Assembly: GCA_028288085.1 (NCBI GenBank) | Contig: JAQBOK010000098.1 | Span: forward strand, 1 to 42,268 | Direction: 5' to 3' | Length of the DNA stretch: 42,268 nt | Origin: Mucilaginibacter sp. | GTDB lineage: Bacteria; Bacteroidota; Bacteroidia; Sphingobacteriales; Sphingobacteriaceae | Shown: one piece after another, positions 25,613-33,475 of the stretch | How the letters are laid out: the number at the start of each line of letters is the position of its first letter | How positions within the stretch are numbered: the stretch's first letter is position 1 | Translations under genes and position numbers: made by a program | Notes under the pieces: model-generated | What the model was told of the DNA's origin: nothing | Database searches by the model: none | What the model saw: only the letters and a program-made list of their open reading frames with translations

Positions 25613-26290
25613 TCAGGGTTCAGACAATCCCTTAATTTTATTCAAAGCAAACTCCAGCTGCTGGTCTGGTGTGAGGTTTGTATTGTCTAATATAATGGCA
25701 TCAGCGGCTCTCATTAGCGGACTTTCTTCACGTGTAGTGTCCTGGTAATCGCGATGTGCGATATTCTCAAAAACCTCTTCTAATGTGATATCCGGATTTT
25801 TTTCATGTAATTCTTTGTATCGTCTTTCTGCGCGTACTTTAGGATCAGCTGTCATGAAAATTTTTAACTGCGCATCCGGAAATACAGTAGTGCCGATATC
25901 GCGCCCATCCATTACAATGTTTTTTGAGCGGCCCATGCGTTGCTGCTGCTTTACCATTTCATAACGTACCTCCCGCAAAGCTGCCACCGCGCTAACATTA
26001 TCAGAGACGGGCATCTGGCGTATCTCTTCCGAAACCTCTTCATCATTCAATGTAATATGAGTCTGGTAATCGCGCGAATGGAAATTGAGGTGGATGTTTT
26101 TTAATGCTTCAACAACCTGTTGATGATCATGCAGATCAATATGATGACGTAAGAAGTAAAGTGTTACCGCCCGGTACATTGCGCCGCTGTCAACATAAAT
26201 AAAATGAAGCTTTTGGGCTAAGGCCTTTGCTAAAGTGCTTTTACCACAGGAAGAATAGCCATCAATGGCTATTACGATATTATTGCTCAT
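25613..26290 (-). CDS. cmk: Cytidylate kinase
   Basis: Cytosolic kinase converting CMP and dCMP to the diphosphates, 225 residues, normal length. The P-loop is GYSSCGKST at ~11-19, and the nucleoside-binding region begins with YVDSGAMYRAVTLYFLR. VMDGRDIGTTVFPDAQLKIFMTAD is the strongly conserved Cmk signature, with RRYKEL and RDYQDTTREESPLMRA after it in the lid region. The start MSNNIVIAIDGYSSCGKST is standard. It is divergent from arfB, with several inverted repeats in the shared 163-base gap. Confidence 0.96.
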   Translation of the reverse strand: MSNNIVIAIDGYSSCGKSTLAKALAQKLHFIYVDSGAMYRAVTLYFLRHHIDLHDHQQVVEALKNIHLNFHSRDYQTHITLNDEEVSEEIRQMPVSDNVSAVAALREVRYEMVKQQQRMGRSKNIVMDGRDIGTTVFPDAQLKIFMTADPKVRAERRYKELHEKNPDITLEEVFENIAHRDYQDTTREESPLMRAADAIILDNTNLTPDQQLEFALNKIKGLSEP

Positions 26291-26336
26291 TGGACAACTA
26301 AGGTACGGAAATAATGTTTTCAGTTGACAGTTTTGG

Positions 26337-26436
26337 GTTTGCAGTTTGCAAAAGAAATTTGAAAGTGTATACTTTCAGTGACACAAACCATGTTGAATGT
26401 CCGCGTATCGTGAACCACTCATCGTAAACTGCAAAC
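26337..26436. repeat. Nested inverted repeats between cmk and arfB
   Basis: GTTTGCAGTTT (26337-26347) has a perfect inverted copy AAACTGCAAAC (26426-26436). Within the left arm TTTGCA-GTT-TGCAAA (26338-26352) is itself palindromic. Between them lies TGAAAGT-GTAT-ACTTTCA (26360-26377), a perfect 7-base dyad. These may be operators for the divergent genes or remnants of an intergenic repeat; the sequence does not decide. Confidence 0.55.
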
Positions 26437-26453
26437 TTTCCGTAAATTCGGCC

Positions 26454-26864
26454 ATGAATTTTACTAAAGCCGACCTGAAGAACGAGGTTAGTTATAAAAC
26501 ATCAAGAAGCGGGGGTAAGGGAGGCCAAAATGTAAATAAAGTTTCCAGTAAAGTGGAACTGCTGTTTGATATTAATAGATCAGTTTTGTTTACAGATGAG
26601 GAAAAACAGCTGATACTATCAAAACTACAATCAAGGCTCAATAAGGATGGTAATGTGCAGGTAGTGTGTGAAGAGGAGCGGAGTCAATACCTGAACAAGG
26701 AAAAAGCGTTGGAGAAGTTAGAAGTAATATTGACAAAAGCACTGCATCAGCCTAAAAAAAGAAAAGTTACCAAACCCAGTAAAGCTATGATAGCCGCCCG
26801 GCTGGCAAACAAGAAAATACAAGCAGCTAAAAAAGAAAATCGAAAAGGAAATTTTGACGAATAA
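26454..26864 (+). CDS. arfB: Alternative ribosome-rescue factor ArfB (peptidyl-tRNA hydrolase)
   Basis: 136 residues. It releases ribosomes stalled on mRNAs lacking a stop codon by hydrolysing the peptidyl-tRNA. The class I release-factor motif GGQ is present in SGGKGGQNVNKVSSKVEL near residues 20-37, and the basic C-terminal tail (KKRKVTKPSKAMIAARLANKK) matches the part that enters the empty mRNA channel. The start at 26454 (MNFTKADLKNEVSYKTSRS) was preferred to the longer frame from 26397, because the extra 19 residues are unconserved-looking and overlap the inverted repeats. TAAATTCG just upstream (26442-26449) is a near match to the -7 box but would make the mRNA almost leaderless. Confidence 0.93.
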   Translation: MNFTKADLKNEVSYKTSRSGGKGGQNVNKVSSKVELLFDINRSVLFTDEEKQLILSKLQSRLNKDGNVQVVCEEERSQYLNKEKALEKLEVILTKALHQPKKRKVTKPSKAMIAARLANKKIQAAKKENRKGNFDE

Positions 26865-26934
26865 ATGGTGTTAAAAGCCAGGATATAAAGACTTAATAAC
26901 CTTTTCCTGCTTCTTGATTCCTTGTATCTTAATT

Positions 26935-27903
26935 TTAGTGAAACCGGTATAACAAGGTTACACTTGCCCACTGATGCGATTGTGCCATTTGTTTAACATC
27001 TTTGGTGTGGAATATGGCAGCAGCATCCAAAACAAAGCGCTTGCCCGAATATCCAACTCCCAACTGGTTACTAAATACAAGCCGTTCGGGATTTAAAGTT
27101 ATTTCCATGCTGTTTGGATTTCGTGAGCCAAACAAACTGCCTTGCACAGTAGCATCATATGCTACTACATTAAACTGTGGTTTGTAATAGAAAAACAGTT
27201 CGCGATGGTGTAGCGGTGTAGCTGAATTGGATTTGATGGCGGTACTTTGTGTGCTTACCGAGTTAAATAATTGGTTAAAATCGCCTAAGCGAAACAATGG
27301 CCCAATGCCGGCACCGGTAAAACCATTTCCGAGGTTGGCATAGCTGGCTAAAGTAACATCTATCCATGAGCCCCGTGTGAGTAACTTATTATATTCAGCT
27401 GAAAGGTTAAGTTCAAAACTATTATCCACCTGGTATTCCCAACCGCTTGGATGGTAGAAACCGAAATTATCATGCACAAAATCCTGTGTTTGTTTGCCGA
27501 AGGCGTCGGGCCCTACAACACCAATTTGTGCGCCGATCTTTAAATTGCTTTCATTTTTATATAAAAAGTTTAAGGTTGAACCTACATATAAATATGCCGC
27601 GAAGGGACGATCGATAAACTTGGGTTGATCTGCATTATCGGCAAATATGCTGCCTGTTTGTGGGTTAAATAATTTTTGCCCTACCTCAAACCCTAATACT
27701 TTATTTTGCAAGGTGGTATTACCCTTAACCTCTAACGCATGGCGGTAATAAATAAATATCCCATCGGTATAGTACCTGTCTGAGCCCTGACCAAGATAAG
27801 AATCGTTATCACTTTGAGCGCCTATTTCGTTACTATGTGACTGTGCAAAGGCACTGCTGCTAAAAACAAGACATAGCAGAAAAAATAATAATTTATAATT
27901 CAT
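26935..27903 (-). CDS. LpxR-like lipid A deacylase family (DUF2219) outer-membrane protein
   Basis: 322 residues, signal peptide ~1-20 (ends SAFA/QS). A beta-barrel family: the mature start EIGAQSDNDSYLGQGSDRYYTDGIFI matches the LpxR N-terminus, where Asn/Asp and a later Ser form the calcium-dependent active site in the characterised Salmonella enzyme that removes the 3'-acyloxyacyl chain of lipid A. Barrel strands alternate to the terminal aromatic, VTLLYRFH. The start at 27903 was chosen because a longer frame (to 27981) would be translated through a strong terminator hairpin. It lies immediately downstream of the repeat-barrel gene but in a separate transcript. Activity on lipid A is inferred from family only. 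Confidence 0.85.
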   Translation of the reverse strand: MNYKLLFFLLCLVFSSSAFAQSHSNEIGAQSDNDSYLGQGSDRYYTDGIFIYYRHALEVKGNTTLQNKVLGFEVGQKLFNPQTGSIFADNADQPKFIDRPFAAYLYVGSTLNFLYKNESNLKIGAQIGVVGPDAFGKQTQDFVHDNFGFYHPSGWEYQVDNSFELNLSAEYNKLLTRGSWIDVTLASYANLGNGFTGAGIGPLFRLGDFNQLFNSVSTQSTAIKSNSATPLHHRELFFYYKPQFNVVAYDATVQGSLFGSRNPNSMEITLNPERLVFSNQLGVGYSGKRFVLDAAAIFHTKDVKQMAQSHQWASVTLLYRFH

Positions 27904-27933
27904 TTGGGTGATTAGGGAAATAAGGCCTAAAAT

Positions 27934-27964
27934 AAAAAAAAGCCCCGGTTTTGCCGGGGCTTTT
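27934..27964 (-). terminator. Strong rho-independent terminator of the KxDTT-repeat gene
   Basis: AGCCCCGG (27941-27948), a five-base loop, then CCGGGGCT (27954-27961). On the minus strand it is followed by eight U (the A-run at 27933-27940). It lies about 20 bases after the stop at 27985 and before the lpxR-like start at 27903. Confidence 0.92.
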
Positions 27965-27984
27965 ATAAAACTAAATATCATTTT

Positions 27985-29238
27985 TTACTTAAAGGTGTAT
28001 CCAACGCTTACTGCGCCGGCTGGTATAACGCCTTCATCATAAAGGATCGGCACAAATGCCAGTCTGAAATTGATTCCTTTGTGCTCGGGCTGATAACGGA
28101 AACCAATACCGGCAGTGGCAACAAAGCCGGTTACATTATCAAATTCCCATTTGCTATTGCCTACATTAGTACCTTTTGAGTTTAAGAATGTAACTCCGGC
28201 ACCAAATTCCATCATAATGCTATGTTCTCCTACCAGGTAATTGATCTGGAAGGGAACGGATTCTACTGAGTTACCGCCCGAAGAGAAAAAGCCTAATCCA
28301 ACCCGGTATCCCCAACCGTTACGTGATTTGTTGAAACGAGTGTCATAGTTTGCTGATATAGCAATACCTGCACCGCCCACTTCTAAAAATATATTCTGCG
28401 CTTTAATTATTTGTTTGGTGGTGTCTTCTTTTTGTACCAGTGTAGTGTCTGATTTTTTAACAAGTGTTGTATCTGGCTTTTTAGCTAAAGTTGTATCTGC
28501 TTTTTTGTTTAATGTAGTATCCGCTTTCTTTGCAATAGTAGTATCTGTGCTGGCTGTAACTGCAGGATCTGTTTTTGCAACGCTAACGTCTGTTTTTACA
28601 GGAACAGCAACATCTGTTTTTACAGCTGCGCTGGCATCCGGTTTTTTAAGAGCATCGGCTTTTTGATCTGCAACAGTACCTACACCAAGGGCATCTGCCT
28701 TTTTAGCAAGCGTCTCTTCCGTTTTTTTAATGGCAGCTGAATCTGCTTTTGCAGAAGGATCTATAACCCTCATAACACCGGCAGCATCTTTAACTTCGAT
28801 CAGTCCATCTGCAGGAGGAGCGGTAGCAGTATTTCTAACTTCGATGATACCATCAATTGGGGGTGCAATAATAGTGGTTTTAGAAGTACCGGCGTCTTTA
28901 CTTACCGGAGTAATCGCCGGATCAGGTTTTGCTGTAGTGGCAGGGTCAGGTTTTGCAGCGATGATAGCTTCTGTTTTTTTAATAAGGGCAGCATCGGGAT
29001 GAATAACCATCATGGTGTCAGATTTTATTACCATAGTACTACCGGCCTTTACAGCCATAGAGGTATCTGTCTTTACAGCATAAGAGGTATCTGCTCTTTT
29101 GGTTCGTGTAGTATCTGTTTTCCACACCAGATTTTTTCCAGATGTGGCATGGTAAGTGGCATGTGCCTTAAGTCCAATCTGGCAAATCAATGCCGAAAGT
29201 AAAATAATCCTTGCTTTTAACGTAAAAAAAGTATTCAT
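27985..29238 (-). CDS. Secreted lysine-rich KxDTT-repeat protein with C-terminal outer-membrane barrel-like domain
   Basis: 417 residues, signal peptide about 1-28. Residues ~35-265 are low complexity, rich in K, D, T, A and P, with recurring units such as KSDTTLVKKPDTT; the clearest run is six ~8-residue units between 28418 and 28545 (minus strand). Within the region two similar segments (PPIDGIIEVRN and PPADGLIEVKD) recur. Residues ~275-417 change to a beta-strand pattern of an eight-stranded-type barrel (IFLEVGGAGIAISANYDTRFN, GYRVGLGFF, SIMMEFGAGVTFL, GFVATAGIGFRYQ), ending in SVGYTFK. The long charged linker could span the periplasm or bind peptidoglycan, but no OmpA-like domain is seen. 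The family is not recognised. A terminator follows, and lon lies upstream on the same strand. Confidence 0.8.
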   Translation of the reverse strand: MNTFFTLKARIILLSALICQIGLKAHATYHATSGKNLVWKTDTTRTKRADTSYAVKTDTSMAVKAGSTMVIKSDTMMVIHPDAALIKKTEAIIAAKPDPATTAKPDPAITPVSKDAGTSKTTIIAPPIDGIIEVRNTATAPPADGLIEVKDAAGVMRVIDPSAKADSAAIKKTEETLAKKADALGVGTVADQKADALKKPDASAAVKTDVAVPVKTDVSVAKTDPAVTASTDTTIAKKADTTLNKKADTTLAKKPDTTLVKKSDTTLVQKEDTTKQIIKAQNIFLEVGGAGIAISANYDTRFNKSRNGWGYRVGLGFFSSGGNSVESVPFQINYLVGEHSIMMEFGAGVTFLNSKGTNVGNSKWEFDNVTGFVATAGIGFRYQPEHKGINFRLAFVPILYDEGVIPAGAVSVGYTFK

Positions 29239-29331
29239 ATAAATAATTTATAATTATGACTATGTAGTTTAGTTAGCGCATAATACGATACTGGTAATCA
29301 AAATGTTTCAGTATGTGAGTTGAATACAAAC

Positions 29332-29364
29332 AAGAATATCCCTGTTTTATGCAGGGATATTCTT
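29332..29364 (-). terminator. Hairpin downstream of lon
   Basis: A perfect 13-base stem, AAGAATATCCCTG (29332-29344) with CAGGGATATTCTT (29352-29364), and a 7-base loop. On the minus strand it begins 31 bases after the lon stop at 29395 and is followed by a loose T-rich tract (TTGTTTGTATT). Confidence 0.8.
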
Positions 29365-29394
29365 AAAATAGGATAAAAAGATACTGTTACACAA

Positions 29395-31872
29395 TTAGTT
29401 CATAACGGTTTTCAGATCTTCTTTCACAGTAAGGTCAATGGGATTATTTACTTTCTGATCTAAAAGCGCAAGGCTTACCACCTCGCGCATATCGGTTACA
29501 TAATGAAATTGAAGGTCTTTTATATAATCTTCCTTAATTTCAAGTATGTCTTTTTGGTTTGATTTGCAAAGAATGATCTCTTTAATATTAGCGCGTTTGG
29601 CTGCAAGTATCTTTTCTTTTATACCGCCTACAGGTAATACACGTCCACGTAGTGTAATTTCACCCGTCATTGCCAGGTGTGGTTTTACTTTGCGCTGGGT
29701 AAATGCAGAGGTTAAAGCTGTAAGCATAGTGACACCCGCGGAAGGACCATCTTTTGGCGTAGCGCCCGCCGGAACGTGTACATGCACATCCCATTGATCG
29801 AAAAGTTTAGGATTGATATCGAAATCTTTCGCATGAGCTCTTAAATATGCCAAAGCAATGGTGGTTGACTCCTTCATTACATCGCCAAGGTTACCCGTTA
29901 AGGTTAAGCGCCCTTTGCCGGGACTTAAACTAACCTCAATAAATAATATATCTCCACCAACAGATGTCCATGCAAGGCCAGTTACTACACCCGCTACATC
30001 ATTGTTTTCGTAAAGGTCCTTATCATATATAGGTGCACCAAGTATTTTTTCTACTTCCTTTTTAGTTACTATGGGGGTATGTACTTCGCCCATGGCAACA
30101 TCTTTGGCCACACCGCGTATTACCGAACCTATCCTCTTCTCTAATGCCCTCACGCCTGATTCACGGGTATAGTCCTCAATCAATTTTTCAAGAATGTCAT
30201 TTTTTAAAGTGACATCCTTTGTTTTTAAGCCATGTGCTTCACGTTGCTTGGGTACCAGATGCTGTTTGGCTATCTCAATTTTTTCCTCAATAGTATAACC
30301 GTTTACTTCAAGAACCTCCATCCGGTCTAATAATGCGGGCTGAATGCTGCTTAAAGAATTTGCCGTAGCAATAAACATTACATTAGAAAGATCGAAATCA
30401 ACCTCTACATAATGATCATAGAAGGTACTGTTTTGTTCAGGGTCAAGCACTTCAAGTAATGCAGACGATGGATCGCCCCTAAAGTCGTTGCCAACTTTAT
30501 CAATTTCATCCAATATAAATACCGGGTTGGCTGCACCTGCTTTTTTAATTGCCTGTACAATACGGCCAGGCATAGCGCCTATATAGGTTTTACGGTGACC
30601 CCTTATTTCGGCCTCATCGCGTATACCACCCAATGCCATGCGCACATATTTGCGACCCAAAGCTTTGGCAATAGATTTTCCTAATGAGGTTTTACCAACT
30701 CCCGGCGGGCCAACAAGGCAAAGTATTGGCGCTTTCATATTATGTTTAAGCTTCAATACGGCCAGGTATTCTATAATGCGTTGTTTTACCTTATCTAAAC
30801 CAAAGTGGTCTTTATCCAACACCTTTTGGGCACGTTTCAGGTCGAAGTTATCTTTAGTGAATTCGTTCCATGGCAAATCAAGCAGCAATTCAAGGTAATT
30901 GATCTGTACAGAGTAATCCGCGGCAGCGGGATTAGTTCTGGCCAGTTTTTCAAGTTCCTTATTAAAATGAGTACTTACTTCCTTTCCCCATTTCTTTTTT
31001 ATTGCCCGTTTCCGCAAATCTTCTATCTCCAGGTCGGGACTATTGCCGCCAAGTTCTTCCTGGATAGTTTTTAATTGCTGATTAAGAAAATAATCGCGTT
31101 GTTGCTTATCAAGATCTATACGCACCTTACTTTGTATCTGGTTTTTTAACTCCAGCATTTGCAAATCAAGGGTAAGGTGTTCCAATACCATTTTTGTACG
31201 GTCGCGCAAATTGGCAATCTCAAGCAGGCGCTGTTTGGCGGCCATGTCAGCATTCATGTTTGATGATATGAAATTGATCAAAAATGAAGTGCTCTCAATA
31301 TTACGTATAGCAATGCCGGCCTCACTCGGAATATTTGGCGAAAGTTGGATAATACTCATGGCCATATCCTTAATGGATGAGACCATGGCTTTAAATTCCT
31401 TATCTTCTTTAGGCTTTATTTCTTTAAAAGACTCAATTTTAGCTTTTATATAAGGCTCGCTTTGAACTTCTTCTTTTAAAAGGAAGCGTTTTTTGCCCTG
31501 AAGTATCACTGTGGTGTTACCATCGGGCATTTGTAGCATTTTTATAATAAACGCTATTGTGCCAACATTATTAAGTTGACTAAAAGAAGGATCCTCAATA
31601 GCTACATCTTGTTGAGCAACCACGCCAATCATACGTTTGCCTTTATTGGCATCGCGTATCAGTTTGATCGATTTATCCCTGCCTACCGTAATAGGAATAA
31701 CGACACCCGGAAATAACACCGTATTGCGCAAAGGCAATATGGATAGTATATCGGGCATTTGTTCATTATTCATTTCTTCCTCGTCCTCGGATGACATGAG
31801 GGGGAAAAACTCAGAATCTTCGTTTATAATTGGTAAAGCATTTTTAAAATCAAATGGATCAAAACTCATCAA
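29395..31872 (-). CDS. lon: ATP-dependent protease La
   Basis: Cytosolic AAA+ serine protease that removes misfolded and regulatory proteins, 825 residues. N-terminal substrate domain (DILSILPLRNTVLFPGVVIPI), then a coiled segment. The ATPase has Walker A GPPGVGKTSLGKS and Walker B VFILDEIDKVG. The protease domain carries Ser711 in PKDGPSAGVTM and Lys754 in GGIKEKI, 43 apart as in E. coli Lon. Compared with E. coli it has an acidic leader of ~35 residues (EDSEFF, SSEDEEEMNNEQ). Two adjacent ATG codons make the start uncertain by one residue. A good promoter lies 44-74 bases upstream, and a hairpin follows the stop. Confidence 0.97.
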   Translation of the reverse strand: MMSFDPFDFKNALPIINEDSEFFPLMSSEDEEEMNNEQMPDILSILPLRNTVLFPGVVIPITVGRDKSIKLIRDANKGKRMIGVVAQQDVAIEDPSFSQLNNVGTIAFIIKMLQMPDGNTTVILQGKKRFLLKEEVQSEPYIKAKIESFKEIKPKEDKEFKAMVSSIKDMAMSIIQLSPNIPSEAGIAIRNIESTSFLINFISSNMNADMAAKQRLLEIANLRDRTKMVLEHLTLDLQMLELKNQIQSKVRIDLDKQQRDYFLNQQLKTIQEELGGNSPDLEIEDLRKRAIKKKWGKEVSTHFNKELEKLARTNPAAADYSVQINYLELLLDLPWNEFTKDNFDLKRAQKVLDKDHFGLDKVKQRIIEYLAVLKLKHNMKAPILCLVGPPGVGKTSLGKSIAKALGRKYVRMALGGIRDEAEIRGHRKTYIGAMPGRIVQAIKKAGAANPVFILDEIDKVGNDFRGDPSSALLEVLDPEQNSTFYDHYVEVDFDLSNVMFIATANSLSSIQPALLDRMEVLEVNGYTIEEKIEIAKQHLVPKQREAHGLKTKDVTLKNDILEKLIEDYTRESGVRALEKRIGSVIRGVAKDVAMGEVHTPIVTKKEVEKILGAPIYDKDLYENNDVAGVVTGLAWTSVGGDILFIEVSLSPGKGRLTLTGNLGDVMKESTTIALAYLRAHAKDFDINPKLFDQWDVHVHVPAGATPKDGPSAGVTMLTALTSAFTQRKVKPHLAMTGEITLRGRVLPVGGIKEKILAAKRANIKEIILCKSNQKDILEIKEDYIKDLQFHYVTDMREVVSLALLDQKVNNPIDLTVKEDLKTVMN

Positions 31873-31915
31873 ATACCCTTTCTGTTTGTTTAAAAAACGT
31901 CAAAATGTCAGCCTG

Positions 31916-31946
31916 CAAAATTACAGTAATAATGTATACAGGCAAA
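31916..31946 (-). promoter_or_regulatory. lon promoter (Bacteroidota type)
   Basis: Read on the minus strand: TTTG (31946-31943), 19 bases, TAATTTTG (31923-31916), an exact match to the -33/-7 consensus and spacing. The predicted start of transcription is ~40 bases before the lon ATG. Confidence 0.75.
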
Positions 31947-32175
31947 ACTAAACAAGTTGCGTGTGTATTATGTATAGTTCAAGACATGTGCCAAGATGTT
32001 GTTAGTATGAGTAACATCCATTAATAATGCATAAACCTATGATTATATGCAATTTACATTAATTGACGCCCATTTGCTAAAAAATGCTTTATATTTTTAA
32101 AAGGTGAAAAAAAGTCAGCATGATATTTGTAAAGGCATACACAACCTATTTAAAAGCCACCGTTTAATAAATTAG

Positions 32176-32221
32176 TATGTTGATATAATATTTTGATATA
32201 AAATAAGTTAATATCAACATA
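32176..32221. repeat. 11-base inverted repeat upstream of the TPR gene
   Basis: TATGTTGATAT (32176-32186) and ATATCAACATA (32211-32221) are perfect inverted arms, 24 bases apart. They end 13 bases before the -7 box, so they overlap where a -33 box would lie: a candidate regulator-binding site. Confidence 0.6.
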
Positions 32222-32234
32222 AGGTAAAGTTTAT

Positions 32235-32242
32235 TATTTTTG
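32235..32242 (+). promoter_or_regulatory. -7 box of the TPR gene
   Basis: TATTTTTG, an exact TAnnTTTG match, 19 bases before the ATG at 32262. No clear -33 TTG is present at the right distance, which fits an activator-dependent promoter given the inverted repeat there. Confidence 0.5.
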
Positions 32243-32261
32243 TTACACGAGCAAAAACTTA

Positions 32262-32918
32262 ATGAAGGTATCGGTTATACTGTCTTTTTTGATAATATCC
32301 TCGCTTAATACAACCCTGGCGCAAAACGCTTATTTTAAATTAGGGCAACAGGCGTTTTTTGATGGGGATTTTAAAACGGCGGTCAATCATCTGGAGAAGT
32401 CATGTATAATTGACTCAACCAATGCCAGCGCGCTTTGGATGCTTGGCTATTCCTATTACCATAGTGAAAACTACAAAAAATCAATTGCAGCGTATAACCG
32501 GGTAATTGCCATTAAGCCAGCGGATGGTTCAGCATATTACTACAGGGCAAGAGCAAAAAGTTACCTCGCTAAGGATAGCCAGCTATCTGATGCGGATAAG
32601 GAGAAATATCTTTTTGGTGCCATAGTAGACTTTACTAAAGCAATTGCCATAGATCCGAATGATACCCAAAACAATATTAAATTTTATCAGAACAGGGGTA
32701 TAGCTTATCGTGAATACGGGGAATTTAAACTCCAAACCAACTCACACCAGTACGATAGAAATCGGGGAATCAATTCTTTGAAAGCCTCTATTGCCGATCT
32801 TCAAAAAGTTTTAGCCGATGATCCTACCCGTACAGATATTATTACATTGGTAGATCTGGCTAAAAGCAAATTGGCCAATGCTACTAATAAACTGGCCAGC
32901 ACTGCAGTGCATCATTAA
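32262..32918 (+). CDS. Secreted tetratricopeptide-repeat protein
   Basis: 218 residues, signal peptide ~1-20 (ends TLA/QN). About four TPR units: YFKLGQQAFFDGDFKTAVNHLEK, ALWMLGYSYYHSENYKK, AYYYRARAKSYLAKD with the following helix GAIVDFTKAIAIDP, and a less regular last one around FYQNRGIAYREYGEF. TPRs mediate protein contacts; no catalytic domain is present. It is divergent from lon. Its stop overlaps by four bases the stop of the convergent lipoprotein gene. Confidence 0.85.
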   Translation: MKVSVILSFLIISSLNTTLAQNAYFKLGQQAFFDGDFKTAVNHLEKSCIIDSTNASALWMLGYSYYHSENYKKSIAAYNRVIAIKPADGSAYYYRARAKSYLAKDSQLSDADKEKYLFGAIVDFTKAIAIDPNDTQNNIKFYQNRGIAYREYGEFKLQTNSHQYDRNRGINSLKASIADLQKVLADDPTRTDIITLVDLAKSKLANATNKLASTAVHH

Positions 32919-33475
32919 TTAAATGATCCTTTAATACTATAGGTATCAGTTCCTAAAAGTCTTACCCGTTGCGTTTTCTGAATTAAATAAAGTGAGTCTG
33001 GGAAATAGCTTAGTTTTTCAACAGTTTCATACAATATATTTTTTGTATGGTTAAATATCAGTATCCACTTTATTTTGCTTCCTTCTCTCTTTATAATAAT
33101 ATCACGGGTTTTTAGTTGAGGGTCTTTGGCTTTGTAGATCAAAAAATTATTTGTTTCCTGCACCTGGTAGCTTGTTTTCCAGGCGGGTTTATTGATATCC
33201 GATCCGGTAAACAAGCTTAGTTCCGTTCCCCAGTTTGGTATGTGTACTTTTTTAGTTTCGCTTACCTTATTATGGACAACTGTTTTATTAATTAACGGAT
33301 TTAGTTTAGTAAGACGGATGGAGTCCGCCTTAAAATATCCCTTCAGGTCGAAATAATTTTTGTCAGGACTACTTTTACCGCTATCCTTATTGCATGACTG
33401 AAAGCCAAGCAATAAGATTAAGCAAGGTATCAAAAGAGCAAGCTTTTTATGTGGTAGTTTACACCAGTACATCAC
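32915..33475 (-). CDS. Hypothetical lipoprotein
   Basis: 186 residues. A hydrophobic signal (KLALLIPCLILLLGFQSC) ends in a lipobox with Cys at ~28, so the mature protein is probably membrane anchored. The remainder is beta-rich with no recognised domain (WGTELSLFTGSDINKP, RDIIIKREGSKIKWILIF). The start overlaps the 3' end of gpmI by 17 bases, indicating coupled translation; later starts inside the signal are possible. No function assigned. Confidence 0.75.
   Translation of the reverse strand: MMYWCKLPHKKLALLIPCLILLLGFQSCNKDSGKSSPDKNYFDLKGYFKADSIRLTKLNPLINKTVVHNKVSETKKVHIPNWGTELSLFTGSDINKPAWKTSYQVQETNNFLIYKAKDPQLKTRDIIIKREGSKIKWILIFNHTKNILYETVEKLSYFPDSLYLIQKTQRVRLLGTDTYSIKGSFN

Larger units (their letters stand above)
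31873..32261. other. 389-base AT-rich divergent promoter region (lon / TPR gene)
   Basis: Holds the lon promoter near the left side, a perfect 11-base inverted repeat (32176-32221) and a TATTTTTG box for the TPR gene near the right. The middle part, about 31950-32170, is AT-rich and I see no gene or RNA structure in it. Confidence 0.6.

Noticed and set aside
26397-26453. 19-residue extension of ArfB
   Set aside because: Encoded within palindromic intergenic DNA; known ArfB proteins start close to the GGQ region.
27904-27981. 26-residue extension of the LpxR-like protein
   Set aside because: It would be encoded by the terminator hairpin of the upstream gene; MNYKLLFFLLC at 27903 is a normal signal peptide.
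28730-29002. 90-codon plus-strand frame with Ala/Ser/Val-rich sequence
   Set aside because: Antisense shadow of the low-complexity KxDTT-repeat gene; such repeats produce open frames in several phases.
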